From contig JAIOYC010000006.1 of NCBI GenBank assembly GCA_021741325.1, positions 1-35,045 on the forward strand: a stretch of DNA of 35,045 nt, written 5' to 3'. The translations under genes were made by a program, and so were the position numbers. Of the stretch, positions 15,194 to 23,188 are shown in pieces (positions within the stretch are counted from its first letter, which is position 1; the number at the start of each line of letters is the position of its first letter). The stretch comes from Alphaproteobacteria bacterium (GTDB lineage: Bacteria; Pseudomonadota; Alphaproteobacteria; Micavibrionales; Micavibrionaceae). The notes beneath the pieces are model-generated. The model did no database searches and was not told the origin of the DNA. It worked only from the letters and a program-made list of their open reading frames with translations.

Positions 15194-16422
15194 ACAGCCT
15201 CCGGAGGCCGCGCGGAAAGCAGAGTTCGCGCATGGTCAATCCAGGCTTTGAGGGACACTTCGGATTTATAGACCTGCCCCGCGCTGACGGCCCCTTCCTG
15301 GGCGGAAAACCAATCCTCGCTGTTTAGACGATAGCGCCGGATTTCTTCGGCCAGATCTTCCGATTTTCCTTGCGTAAGAACGCTCCCGGCCTTGAAATCC
15401 CGAATGACCCTGCCCGCTTCCCCCTGGATGGGGCCAATATAAATACATGGACGCGCACTGGCCAGAGCCGCATAAAGTTTGCAAGGAACCAGCATCCCGG
15501 CTGCCTCTTCCTTCATGGAGATGAGATGAAGATCTCCGCTCTCCATCAGGGTACGCAGCCGCTCTTCGGGCTGCCAGGGCATAAGTCTTATATTCTCAAG
15601 GCCGCGCCGTGCTCGCTCCCGAACGATCGCGTCAAATCCCGGTCCTTCTCCCACGAATATAAATTCGATTTCAGGATTTTGTGTATTCAGGATTTCCGCG
15701 GCGTCCAGAATCGAGTCCACCGGATGCGCGCGCCCGATATTGCCCGCATAGAGCACCCGAAATTTGGGATCGCTTTTGAGCTGGGATTCATAAGGCTTCA
15801 CGCCTTTTCCGACGTAAACTGTTTTCAGGCTTTCTCCTTGAGAATCGGACAAGCCAAGCACGCCATCAGACCAGTTGGGAATGATTTCCATCGTCTGCGG
15901 ATTTATACCCGTCAGGGCTAAATGCCGGGCCATGCAGCGCCCGATCACGACGACCCTATCCGCCCGCCGCAGAGCCCGGCGGGATATCCATGACAGTGCC
16001 CCCATCATAAAGCCGGGAAATTTGAAATCCAGCGCGGGTAAAATGTCTGGATAGACATCCTGGCACCAATGAATATGCCGTCCACCCTTCAACATTTTAA
16101 AGAGGTTTCCCACAACCACCAGAAAAGGAGGATCGGTGAGCGTAATAACCAGATCCGCGCGGGGCTGGAACAAAACCGCTACGAAAAGCCGGAGCCAGAT
16201 GAAAAGGTAGGAAAAAAGCCCCGACGGCTTCGCCCGCCCCTTCAGACGGGTTACCCGCACAGCACCGTCCATGGTCTTTTCCAACCGCGAACCCGTGGTC
16301 AGAACCCGAACATCCCAGCCGTCCTGAACGAATGCCTGGGTCAAGTCACGCAAAACCCGGCCGCTCGCCCCCCGTACAGGGGGATAAACGCGGTTGATAA
16401 ATAAAACTGAAGGAATACTCAT
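15190..16422 (-). CDS. GT4-family glycosyltransferase
   Basis: The 410-residue protein is a GT-B fold, GT4-type glycosyltransferase, probably adding a sugar to a lipid-linked precursor at the inner membrane. The N-terminal domain begins FINRVYPPVRGASGRVLRDL, a common GT4 acceptor-side start. A hydrophobic patch (FSYLFIWLRLFVAVLF) suggests membrane association. The C-terminal domain carries FRVLYAGNIGRAH, then EFIFVGEGPG, and a donor-site segment EEAAGMLVPCKLYAALASARP, where the usual E(x)7E pattern is only loosely kept. I chose the ATG at 16422; the frame to 16452 would need TTG. It lies between the ligase-like gene and the Wzz-like gene, which implies surface polysaccharide synthesis. Donor and acceptor cannot be assigned. 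Confidence 0.87.
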   Translation of the reverse strand: MSIPSVLFINRVYPPVRGASGRVLRDLTQAFVQDGWDVRVLTTGSRLEKTMDGAVRVTRLKGRAKPSGLFSYLFIWLRLFVAVLFQPRADLVITLTDPPFLVVVGNLFKMLKGGRHIHWCQDVYPDILPALDFKFPGFMMGALSWISRRALRRADRVVVIGRCMARHLALTGINPQTMEIIPNWSDGVLGLSDSQGESLKTVYVGKGVKPYESQLKSDPKFRVLYAGNIGRAHPVDSILDAAEILNTQNPEIEFIFVGEGPGFDAIVRERARRGLENIRLMPWQPEERLRTLMESGDLHLISMKEEAAGMLVPCKLYAALASARPCIYIGPIQGEAGRVIRDFKAGSVLTQGKSEDLAEEIRRYRLNSEDWFSAQEGAVSAGQVYKSEVSLKAWIDHARTLLSARPPEAV

Positions 16423-16462
16423 GCCTGCCTTCGCCAGCGGTTGCCAAGACAAACCAGTGATA

Positions 16463-17656
16463 CTACACGCGGGAAGTCAATGCAACGCCGGGCCGAGGAA
16501 CCGAAAACAGCGTGATGAGCAAAAGAATCAGACCGAAATCAAGAGATTTGAAACTGGCATAAAGGAACACGTCGATCGCAACCGGGCCAGCCAGGGCCAG
16601 AGCCAAAACCGGCCTATGCAGGATCATTCCCCCCCCTTCCCGTGCCAAGCCCCAGAGATAAACCCCAGTGAGAAGCAACCCGATCAGCCCGGTTTTAAGG
16701 AGGATGCTGCTGAGAAGGCTATGGGTATAATTCACCCGCACCCCGCCGACGGCAGGAGATTCAAACGTCCCCCCCCATCCCGTGCCAAACAGAAATCCCA
16801 AGGGGCTTCCCGTTATCTCATTCCACACGGCGGCCAGCTCCTCCCGGCGCATATTCATGCCAACAAGCGCGGTTTTTTCCCTTAAGGAAGATACGATTTC
16901 AAGCAAGGGATCACCCAGGGTTAAAAACAGAAGGATTGTGATAGTCAGTATGACTCCCAGGACGCGGTACGGGGCACACCATAATCCCATACCCATCAGG
17001 ATAGCCGCGTATAAAACAGCGTATCCGAGACCGGCTCTTTGCACGGTCAGAGCCAGCGGAGTCAACGCGACGACCGATAAACATCCCAGAACAACAATAT
17101 GGAGAAAAGAAGCGCGATTCAGCGGAGCCATGGACATCAGAGCCGCCGTCCCCATCAGAAACAAGGCCGTAAACAAAATGGTGGGGGCATTGGCGAAGTA
17201 TGTCAGTTCCACCGGAACAAGAAAGAGCGAGGCTTGCCGGACTTCCCAAATCGCACGCACCGCGAACATCAATCCCGCGCCCTGAATGGCTATCAGGGTA
17301 ATATCAGGGCGTTTTTCTACCCCGCACAACCGAGTCAGAAACAAAGGCAGAAGAAAAAATAAGAACGGGATAACGTCCCGTATCATAAGGGCGGAAGCAT
17401 GACCGCCCAGAGCGCCCACAATGAGGGGCACGGTCAAACCGAAGAGAAGAAGCACTTGCGCAGCGCCCCGCCAAAGGGGCGTTTCCCGATCAAAAACCAA
17501 CAGATCCGAAATAATACCCGGACCTACGGCGGCTATTAAAAGAAAAGCGATGGCAGCTTCAACAAGGCCAGGAGAATCTGGAGTGGGCGAACTGAAAAGC
17601 GCGTACAAAGAAAGCGCCAGAAGAAAACACGCGAAACGGAGCGTATCCGTACGCAG
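16463..17656 (-). CDS. O-antigen ligase/polymerase-like membrane protein
   Basis: This is a very hydrophobic protein of about 397 residues with roughly ten membrane segments and a large loop (about 240-300) containing the sequence GTGWGGTFESPAVGGVRVNY followed by THS, in the style of the WaaL/Wzy family periplasmic loop. Such proteins ligate O-antigen to lipid A core or polymerise repeat units. The only ordinary start is TTG at 17608, without a ribosome site and inside a hydrophobic run. Sixteen more codons upstream give RTDTLRFACFLLALSLYALF, a natural first membrane segment, beginning at a CTG (17656-17654) with AGGA 7 bases before it. I therefore place the start at this CTG. The gene begins 9 bases after the rpmG stop and belongs with the glycosyltransferase and Wzz-like genes. 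Confidence 0.75.
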   Translation of the reverse strand: MRTDTLRFACFLLALSLYALFSSPTPDSPGLVEAAIAFLLIAAVGPGIISDLLVFDRETPLWRGAAQVLLLFGLTVPLIVGALGGHASALMIRDVIPFLFFLLPLFLTRLCGVEKRPDITLIAIQGAGLMFAVRAIWEVRQASLFLVPVELTYFANAPTILFTALFLMGTAALMSMAPLNRASFLHIVVLGCLSVVALTPLALTVQRAGLGYAVLYAAILMGMGLWCAPYRVLGVILTITILLFLTLGDPLLEIVSSLREKTALVGMNMRREELAAVWNEITGSPLGFLFGTGWGGTFESPAVGGVRVNYTHSLLSSILLKTGLIGLLLTGVYLWGLAREGGGMILHRPVLALALAGPVAIDVFLYASFKSLDFGLILLLITLFSVPRPGVALTSRV

Positions 17657-17665
17657 GAGAAGATC

Positions 17666-17872
17666 CTAGCTCTTCTTGGAGGGGGGCATTTTCTTTTCGA
17701 CAAAAAGAACATGCATGCCCTTTTTGCCCGTCTCGGGATTCAGAGCCCAGGGATCATATTTTTTCTTCTGAATTTTATATTCGGCGCGTGTGCTGCGCTT
17801 GGCGTAATAACGGTATCCCGTTCCCGCTTCGCTTTCCAACCTGACCTTGACAACCGATCCTTTTTTAGCCAT
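17666..17872 (-). CDS. rpmG: Ribosomal protein bL33, extended form
   Basis: bL33 is a small protein of the 50S subunit near the E site. The N-terminus is typical (MAKKGSVVKVRLESEAGTGY), and KKKYDPWA corresponds to the usual RKYDPxx. It has no cysteine pairs, so it is the zinc-free form. At 68 residues it is longer than the usual 55: about ten residues (NPETGKKGMH region) are inserted after the YDP motif, and there is a lysine-rich tail. AGGAG precedes the ATG by 7 bases. A strong promoter lies upstream, and three polysaccharide genes follow without an obvious terminator. Confidence 0.9.
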   Translation of the reverse strand: MAKKGSVVKVRLESEAGTGYRYYAKRSTRAEYKIQKKKYDPWALNPETGKKGMHVLFVEKKMPPSKKS

Positions 17873-17904
17873 TTTTCGACTCCTTGGGGTTCCGAAGAGC
17901 CCGC

Positions 17905-17933
17905 TTTATGAGATATTCCAATAGAAATGTCAA
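17905..17933 (-). promoter_or_regulatory. Strong sigma-70-type promoter of rpmG
   Basis: On the minus strand a perfect TTGACA (17933-17928) is followed after 17 bases by CATAAA (17910-17905). Transcription would start about 25 bases before the rpmG ATG. It may also drive the three polysaccharide genes downstream. Confidence 0.75.
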
Positions 17934-18009
17934 GCGGTTCGTGTCCTCTTCCTCCGAATTCCCCTAAACCCTGCCTTTCGCAGGGGCAGATGCCTCTCCG
18001 GACCAGCCC

Positions 18010-18303
18010 ATGATTTCCCCCGAAACACCCGAAAAAAAGAGAAAACGGCTGATTTTTCGCTCTTGGCACAGGGGGACGCGCGAAATGGACCTGCTGCTGG
18101 GATCCTTCGCGGATCAGAATGTTTTAGAATTTTCGGACAAAGAACTGGATGAATATGAGGCGTTGCTCCAACACAATGATCCAGATCTTTATGGATGGAT
18201 TACGCAGGAGACTCCCCCTCCCTCTCCCGCAGATAGCCCGCTGATGGAAAAACTGAGGTCTCACAGGTATCAGACAGACCCGAAAGACAGGATTTCCAGA
18301 TGA
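18010..18303 (+). CDS. sdhE: FAD assembly factor SdhE
   Basis: SdhE (YgfY/CptB, formerly DUF339) promotes covalent attachment of FAD to the succinate dehydrogenase flavoprotein. The signature is RSWHRGTREMDLLLGSFAD near residues 17-35, matching the conserved R(S/R)xRGxxExDLLL motif, with His replacing the usual Arg before RG. A second segment, LDEYEALLQHNDPDLYGWI, matches the end of the family fold. At 97 residues it is a usual length with a proline-rich tail. The stop overlaps the start of xthA by four bases (ATGA). The succinate dehydrogenase genes are not in this window. The ribosome site is weak. Confidence 0.9.
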   Translation: MISPETPEKKRKRLIFRSWHRGTREMDLLLGSFADQNVLEFSDKELDEYEALLQHNDPDLYGWITQETPPPSPADSPLMEKLRSHRYQTDPKDRISR

Positions 18304-19064
18304 AAATCGTGACCTGGAACGTCAATTCGATTGGAATGCGGCTGGAGCATGTTCTGAGGTTCCTCAGAGAAGAAAGCCCGGATATCCTGATGATGCAGGA
18401 GCTTAAAACACTGACCTGCCCCACCACCGAGTTCGAAGCGCTGGGGTATTCCTCGCACGCGCTGGGCCAAAAAGCCTATAACGGGGTCGCAATTCTCTCC
18501 AAAGCCCCGATCATCCTTATGCAGGACAGGCTTTCCGGAGAAGATGCGGACGAGCAGGCCCGCTATCTGGAAGCGGAAATTAAAGGATTGCGGATCATTA
18601 ATATTTACGCCCCCAATGGAAACCCGCTGCCTTCCGAGAAATTCGATTATAAACTGCGCTGGCTGGCACGCCTGCAGATGCGCCTTCAACATTTGATTCA
18701 GGGCGGGGTTCCCTTTGTAATCGGCGGAGATTTCAACATTATCCCGGAAGCCAAGGATTGCCACGATCCGAAAACCTGGATGGATGACGCGCTCTACCGG
18801 ATCGAATCCCGCCAAAAATTCCGGGCGCTTTTGAACTTAGGACTGACGGACGCTTTTCGGATTCAGAACTCCAACGGCGGGCATTACAGCTTTTGGGACT
18901 ATCAGGCGGGGGCTTGGCCCAGGAATCATGGTATCCGCATTGATCATTTCCTCCTTTCCCCCCTCATCGCCGACCGGATGCGATCCTGCCGGATCGAGGC
19001 CGCGCCGCGGGGATGGGAGAAGCCCTCCGACCATGTACCCGTGATTGTGGAGCTGGATTTTTAA
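18300..19064 (+). CDS. xthA: Exodeoxyribonuclease III
   Basis: XthA cuts DNA at abasic sites and removes 3' blocking groups in base excision repair. The 254-residue protein carries all metal and catalytic motifs: TWNVNS with Asn7, MMQELK with Glu34, NIYAPNG, GGDFNIIPE with the Asp-Asn pair, GIRIDHFLLS, and PSDHVPV with the final Asp-His. The ATG overlaps the sdhE stop by four bases, so the two are translationally coupled. It is followed by about 100 bases before the next gene. Confidence 0.97.
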   Translation: MKIVTWNVNSIGMRLEHVLRFLREESPDILMMQELKTLTCPTTEFEALGYSSHALGQKAYNGVAILSKAPIILMQDRLSGEDADEQARYLEAEIKGLRIINIYAPNGNPLPSEKFDYKLRWLARLQMRLQHLIQGGVPFVIGGDFNIIPEAKDCHDPKTWMDDALYRIESRQKFRALLNLGLTDAFRIQNSNGGHYSFWDYQAGAWPRNHGIRIDHFLLSPLIADRMRSCRIEAAPRGWEKPSDHVPVIVELDF

Positions 19065-19167
19065 GGTCAAGCGGTCTTCTAAGGAAGAATTTCGCTCTCG
19101 TTAATAAATTGTTAATACATTCCCCCTTAGAATGAATAAACATATTCATAAGCAGTGGGGAAGACGA

Positions 19168-19989
19168 ATGGGGACTCTAGGAATTTCAAAGGAATTCGGA
19201 CAGGCTGCAGCTCTGGCTCAGACAGACCCTAAAGATCCAGAAATTATATTCGAAGGCGGCCTAACCTATACCCTGAATGGTGAAACTTTTACGAAATCGG
19301 GGGTTCCCGTCATTATACCCGCGGGCGCAAATAAAAGAATTCTTGGTCCAGGAGAAGAATTCAGCGCCGCCGCGCCGATCGACCGGCTCAACAAAGCGGA
19401 TAAGGAATCCTATGACGTAGGGCTTCTCACCAAAGGTTCCGGACCGCTGAAAAAAACAGAAGAATTTAAAGTCGATGGCGGCAATACTATTTTTATCCTG
19501 CCCGGCGAAAAAGACAAAACAGGGGAAATAACCCTGCCGCCGGGAACGAAGGTTCTGCAGAAGGACGGGCGGCTTGAGATCGATGGTGGTGTCATTACCC
19601 TGACCGAGAAGGCAGACCTTCTCCAGATCGTGATGGTAGGAGATGGCAAAGCGGTCATGCTGCCCATCGATGTGGATCTTTTAAAAACAGAAACAGTCAA
19701 AACAACCGTGGGAAAGGACACTAAGAGCAAGGATCCTAGGGATGTCCATACGCCGACTTTGGCCATGACCGCCGAGTTTGAAGGCCAGTATAAAGTCCTG
19801 AAAGACAAATATGGCATGGCGGACGCGGATATCGTGACGCTGGCGGAAGAAGCCCGTCAGGCGGCGACTTATCAGGCTTATCCCGGTGAGAAGGGTTTTT
19901 TCCGGGAAGCCGGCGACCTTTTCAACAAAGGCGCGGAAGAAGCCGCCAAACTCAATCTTCCCTCGCTCAAAGTACCGGGCGGACATTAA
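19168..19989 (+). CDS. Unrecognised cysteine-free, beta-rich protein of 273 residues
   Basis: I do not recognise a family. The protein has no signal peptide, no membrane segment and no cysteine. The middle is rich in short beta-like strands joined by Gly, Pro and Lys turns: LTYTLNGETFT, then VPVIIPAGANK, then TIFILPGEKD, and EITLPPGTKVLQKDGRLEID, suggesting a beta-roll or cupin-like stack. The C-terminal third is helical and alanine-rich (ADIVTLAEEARQAATYQA). I chose the ATG at 19168, with GGGGAAGA just upstream; the ATG at 19132 has no ribosome site. It has its own terminator. It stands alone between xthA and tetR. Confidence 0.7.
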   Translation: MGTLGISKEFGQAAALAQTDPKDPEIIFEGGLTYTLNGETFTKSGVPVIIPAGANKRILGPGEEFSAAAPIDRLNKADKESYDVGLLTKGSGPLKKTEEFKVDGGNTIFILPGEKDKTGEITLPPGTKVLQKDGRLEIDGGVITLTEKADLLQIVMVGDGKAVMLPIDVDLLKTETVKTTVGKDTKSKDPRDVHTPTLAMTAEFEGQYKVLKDKYGMADADIVTLAEEARQAATYQAYPGEKGFFREAGDLFNKGAEEAAKLNLPSLKVPGGH

Positions 19990-20017
19990 AGATAGACGAA
20001 TCCTATTTAAAAATCGG

Positions 20018-20051
20018 GCAAGAGACACATTCGCGTCTCTTGCTTTTTTTT
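20018..20051 (+). terminator. Rho-independent terminator of the 19168-19989 gene
   Basis: GCAAGAGAC and GTCTCTTGC form a nine-pair stem with an eight-base loop, followed by eight T. It lies 29 bases after the stop codon. Confidence 0.92.
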
Positions 20052-20112
20052 GCCTCTGCTGACATGATCCCTCTCCGCCGATACGCTACGCGCAGTTCAG
20101 AAAGGAAGTGTC

Positions 20113-20718
20113 ATGTCGAATGCTGTCTTGAAAGAGGAAATTTCACCGCCCAAGGGCCGTCCGCGCAGCGAGAAATCGAAAAACGCCATCCTGAAGGCGA
20201 CCAACAGCCTTCTCCTTCATAAATCCGTTCAGGAATTGAGCATCGAGGCCATCGCCAAAAAGGCCAAGGTCGGAAAAACCACCATTTATCGCTGGTGGCC
20301 GAATAAGACTGCGGTGGTCATGGACGCCCTCATCAATCAGCCGGGAATGCAAACCCCCCTTCCAACGCCACGGAACAATACCGAGGCGGTCATCATGCAG
20401 CTGGAAAAGCTCATCCGCCTGCTCCAGAGCAAGAACGGCGAGGTCATTGCCCAGCTTTTCAGCGAAGCCCAGACGAACCCGGAATCGCATAAAATTTTTG
20501 AGAACAGCTTTCTCAGCCCCCTCATCGACGCCATCGCCTTCAGCATCGACCGGGGAAAGGCCGAGGGGGAATTTGGGAATACATTCGATACAAAAACAAT
20601 AGTGGATATCCTGTGCGGGCCGATCTTCTTCCGCTTGATGGCGCACCGTCCCGATTTCGACGATGCTTTTCAGGAATCCTATCCGCGGAAGGCCGTGAGT
20701 CTGATCCGTGCAAACTGA
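20113..20718 (+). CDS. TetR-family transcriptional regulator
   Basis: This is a 201-residue one-component regulator. The N-terminal helix-turn-helix spans about residues 24-68 and includes the typical IEAIAKKAKVGKTTIYRWWP followed by NKTAVVMDAL. The rest is the helical ligand-binding and dimerisation domain, of the TetR_C group often seen with the RWWPNK signature. The ligand is unknown. AAGGAAG precedes the ATG by about 5 bases. Its end overlaps the start of the mscS-like gene by 11 bases. A 27-base palindrome before the acyl-CoA dehydrogenase gene further along is a possible target, but that link is only inferred. Confidence 0.93.
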   Translation: MSNAVLKEEISPPKGRPRSEKSKNAILKATNSLLLHKSVQELSIEAIAKKAKVGKTTIYRWWPNKTAVVMDALINQPGMQTPLPTPRNNTEAVIMQLEKLIRLLQSKNGEVIAQLFSEAQTNPESHKIFENSFLSPLIDAIAFSIDRGKAEGEFGNTFDTKTIVDILCGPIFFRLMAHRPDFDDAFQESYPRKAVSLIRAN

Positions 20719-22000
20719 ACCGCCTGTCCCAAAAAAAATTCCCGACACACTTGTTTCCTGGTTTACAGAGCATGTCTGGATAGAAAATACCTTATATCAG
20801 GCAGCGCTGGTCCTGTCCGCCTATCTTGGCGGATATATTTTCTACAGGCTGACCCGCAAACGCCTCAGCAACGCCATTGACACGCTTCCCCTTCATATCC
20901 GGGTCAAGCGGACGCTGCATAATATCAAGGAGCTTGTCCTCCCCCTGGCAATGCTATGCTTCTTGCTGATCAGTACTCTTGCAGAGACCACACTCAGCGG
21001 AAATATCGACATTTCCCTGACCCGTGCGCTTATGAAAGTTCTTCTCGCCTGGATTGCCATCCGGATCGCGCTTCAATTTATCGTCAATCCGCTTGCGCGT
21101 AATTTTTTCAGCTTTACCATCTGGGCAATCGCGGCGCTCAGCATTCTGGGGATCATGGACGAGACCACGCGCGCCCTCGATTCCGTTGGATTTGAAATTG
21201 GCGTATTCCGGCTTTCCGCGCTGGCTCTCATCAAAAGTATTCTGGCGCTTTTTGGCCTGCTTTATCTGGCGCTTTTCACCTCCACATTTCTGGAAAGGCG
21301 TGTCCTGCGGGCCAAGAGCCTCACCCGTTCTTCCCAAGTTCTGATGGCGAAAATCATCCGGATCACACTCGTCGTTTTCGCCGTTATTATTGGAATCACA
21401 AGCGCGGGAATCGATCTATCGCTCTTCGCGGTTTTTTCAGGAGCTGTGGGTCTGGGGATTGGCTTTGGTCTGCAGAAAGTCGTCTCCAACCTGTTCAGTG
21501 GTCTCTTGCTGCTCCTGGATAAATCCATTGAACCCGGCGATGTGATTGAGCTTGAGAAAAGCGGCACGTTCGGCTGGGTACAACACATGGGTGCCCGCTT
21601 CATCGAAATCGTCACGCGGGACAATAAATCCTACTTGATCCCGAACGAGGAATTCGTCACGCAAAGCGTGGTCAACTGGTCCCACGGCAACAAGCTGATC
21701 CGGCTGGATATCCCTTTTGACGTTCATTATAAATCCGACCCTCATCAGGTTATCGCAATAGCAAAAAAAGCCGCCATCAAACCCAAGCGCGTCATGGATA
21801 CGCCCGAGCCTGTCTGCTGGATCACCTCCTTTGGAGACAGTTCCCTGAATTTTTCCCTGCGTTTCTGGATCAAAGATCCCGAAGGCGGGATCACAAACGT
21901 CAAGGGCGAGGTTTTGCTGATGCTCTGGGATGCATTTAAAGAGAACGGGATTGAAATTCCCTATCCACATCTGGAGATCTACGCCCATAAGGTGCCATGA
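20708..22000 (+). CDS. MscS-family mechanosensitive channel
   Basis: MscS-type channels open under membrane tension and release solutes after osmotic downshock. This 430-residue protein has about five membrane segments. The pore-lining helix and start of the beta domain are in the sequence [19 protein letters not shown], followed by [20 protein letters not shown], the diagnostic MscS segment. A beta domain ([17 protein letters not shown]) and an alpha/beta C-terminal domain follow. The start is GTG at 20708, overlapping the tetR stop by 11 bases; the stop overlaps the mnmA start by four bases. The extra N-terminal segments make it longer than E. coli MscS (286). Confidence 0.93.
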   Translation: MQTEPPVPKKIPDTLVSWFTEHVWIENTLYQAALVLSAYLGGYIFYRLTRKRLSNAIDTLPLHIRVKRTLHNIKELVLPLAMLCFLLISTLAETTLSGNIDISLTRALMKVLLAWIAIRIALQFIVNPLARNFFSFTIWAIAALSILGIMDETTRALDSVGFEIGVFRLSALALIKSILALFGLLYLALFTSTFLERRVLRAKSLTRSSQVLMAKIIRITLVVFAVIIGITSAGIDLSLFAVFSGAVGLGIGFGLQKVVSNLFSGLLLLLDKSIEPGDVIELEKSGTFGWVQHMGARFIEIVTRDNKSYLIPNEEFVTQSVVNWSHGNKLIRLDIPFDVHYKSDPHQVIAIAKKAAIKPKRVMDTPEPVCWITSFGDSSLNFSLRFWIKDPEGGITNVKGEVLLMLWDAFKENGIEIPYPHLEIYAHKVP

Positions 22001-23127
22001 TGAATTCACTGGGTTTTGAGAAAGATCCCCGGGACACTCGCGTGGTTGTGGCGATGTCGGGGGGCGTCGATTCCTCCGTCGCCGCCGCACTGTTGCACGA
22101 GCAGGGCTATGACGTGGTGGGCGTGACGCTGCAACTTTACGACCACGGAGAAGCCACCTCTAAAAGCAAGACATGCTGCGCCGGGCAGGATATCCACGAT
22201 GCCCGCCGCGTGGCCGAAGGCCGCGGATTTCCGCATTACGTTCTGAACTATGAAAGCAATTTCCGCGAATCCGTCATTGACGATTTCGCGGATAGTTACA
22301 TGCGGGGTGAAACGCCTATTCCCTGTGTGCGCTGCAATCAAAGCGTCAAATTTAGGGATCTTTTGCATGTCGCCCGCGATCTAGGGGCGGAATGCATGGT
22401 AACAGGGCATTACGTGCGCCGGGTCTTGAATGGGGATGGACGCTCTCAGCTCCACCGGGCCATAGATCCAGTTAAGGATCAAAGTTATTTCCTCTTCGCC
22501 ACTACACAAGAACAGTTAGATTATCTGCGCTTTCCTTTGGGCGGATGGACCAAGGACAAAACCCGCGCCGAGGCACAGCGCCTTGGTCTTTTGACGGCTG
22601 AAAAACCGGACTCTCAGGATATCTGCTTTGTGCCGCACGGCGATTACGCCCGCGTGGTCAAGAAAATCCGTCCTGAAGCTGTCAATCCCGGAGATATAGT
22701 AGATCAGGAAGGGAACGTTCTGGGCCGGCACGAAGGCATCATCAACTACACGATCGGCCAGCGCCGGGGAATCGGCATCGGGGGCGGCGTATCGGAGAAT
22801 AACGATCCTTTCTATGTTCTGTCCGTCGATTCCCTGAAAAATCAGGTAGTTGTGGGCCCCAAAGAGGCGCTCGCCCGCAATGTAATTTATGTACAGGACT
22901 GCAACTGGCTGTCTTCGGAAGACCAGGCCACGGGCTCATCGCTTGTGAAATTCCGCTCTACTATGGCCCCCATTCCCGCCGCGATCCGACGGACGGAGCA
23001 GGCCGCCGCTGAAATCCAACTGGAGACTCCGCAATACGGAATCTCTCCCGGTCAGGCAGCGGTATTTTACCAAGACGATCGCGTGCTTGGCGGCGGCTGG
23101 ATCAGCGGAACTGGAAAAAACCCTTAA
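21997..23127 (+). CDS. mnmA: tRNA-specific 2-thiouridylase
   Basis: MnmA makes 2-thiouridine at the wobble base U34 of tRNA for Lys, Glu and Gln. The 376-residue protein has the ATP PP-loop SGGVDSS at 21-27, the nucleophile Cys113 in PCVRCN, and Cys210 in DICFVP, matching Cys102 and Cys199 of E. coli. [25 protein letters not shown] and the C-terminal beta domain are also typical. The ATG overlaps the mscS stop by four bases (ATGA). Linkage to a channel gene is unusual and probably has no functional meaning. Confidence 0.97.
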   Translation: MMNSLGFEKDPRDTRVVVAMSGGVDSSVAAALLHEQGYDVVGVTLQLYDHGEATSKSKTCCAGQDIHDARRVAEGRGFPHYVLNYESNFRESVIDDFADSYMRGETPIPCVRCNQSVKFRDLLHVARDLGAECMVTGHYVRRVLNGDGRSQLHRAIDPVKDQSYFLFATTQEQLDYLRFPLGGWTKDKTRAEAQRLGLLTAEKPDSQDICFVPHGDYARVVKKIRPEAVNPGDIVDQEGNVLGRHEGIINYTIGQRRGIGIGGGVSENNDPFYVLSVDSLKNQVVVGPKEALARNVIYVQDCNWLSSEDQATGSSLVKFRSTMAPIPAAIRRTEQAAAEIQLETPQYGISPGQAAVFYQDDRVLGGGWISGTGKNP

Positions 23128-23147
23128 GATCCCTCTCTTTTCTCCCG

Positions 23148-23174
23148 TTTCTTTGTGATAGAATCATAAAGAAA
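23148..23174. promoter_or_regulatory. 27-base palindrome before the acyl-CoA dehydrogenase gene
   Basis: TTTCTTTGTGAT and ATCATAAAGAAA are inverted repeats matching at 11 of 12 positions, with AGA between. A -10-like TAGAAT (23159-23164) lies in the centre. There is no T-tract on the coding side, so it looks more like a repressor operator than a terminator. A TetR gene is about 2.5 kb upstream. Confidence 0.6.
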
Positions 23175-23188
23175 GCAAAGGAGTGTTC

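Noticed and set aside
17969-17985. Hairpin CCCTGC-CTTTC-GCAGGG as a terminator
   Set aside because: No T-tract follows on either strand. It could be a leader structure ahead of sdhE, but nothing supports a specific role.
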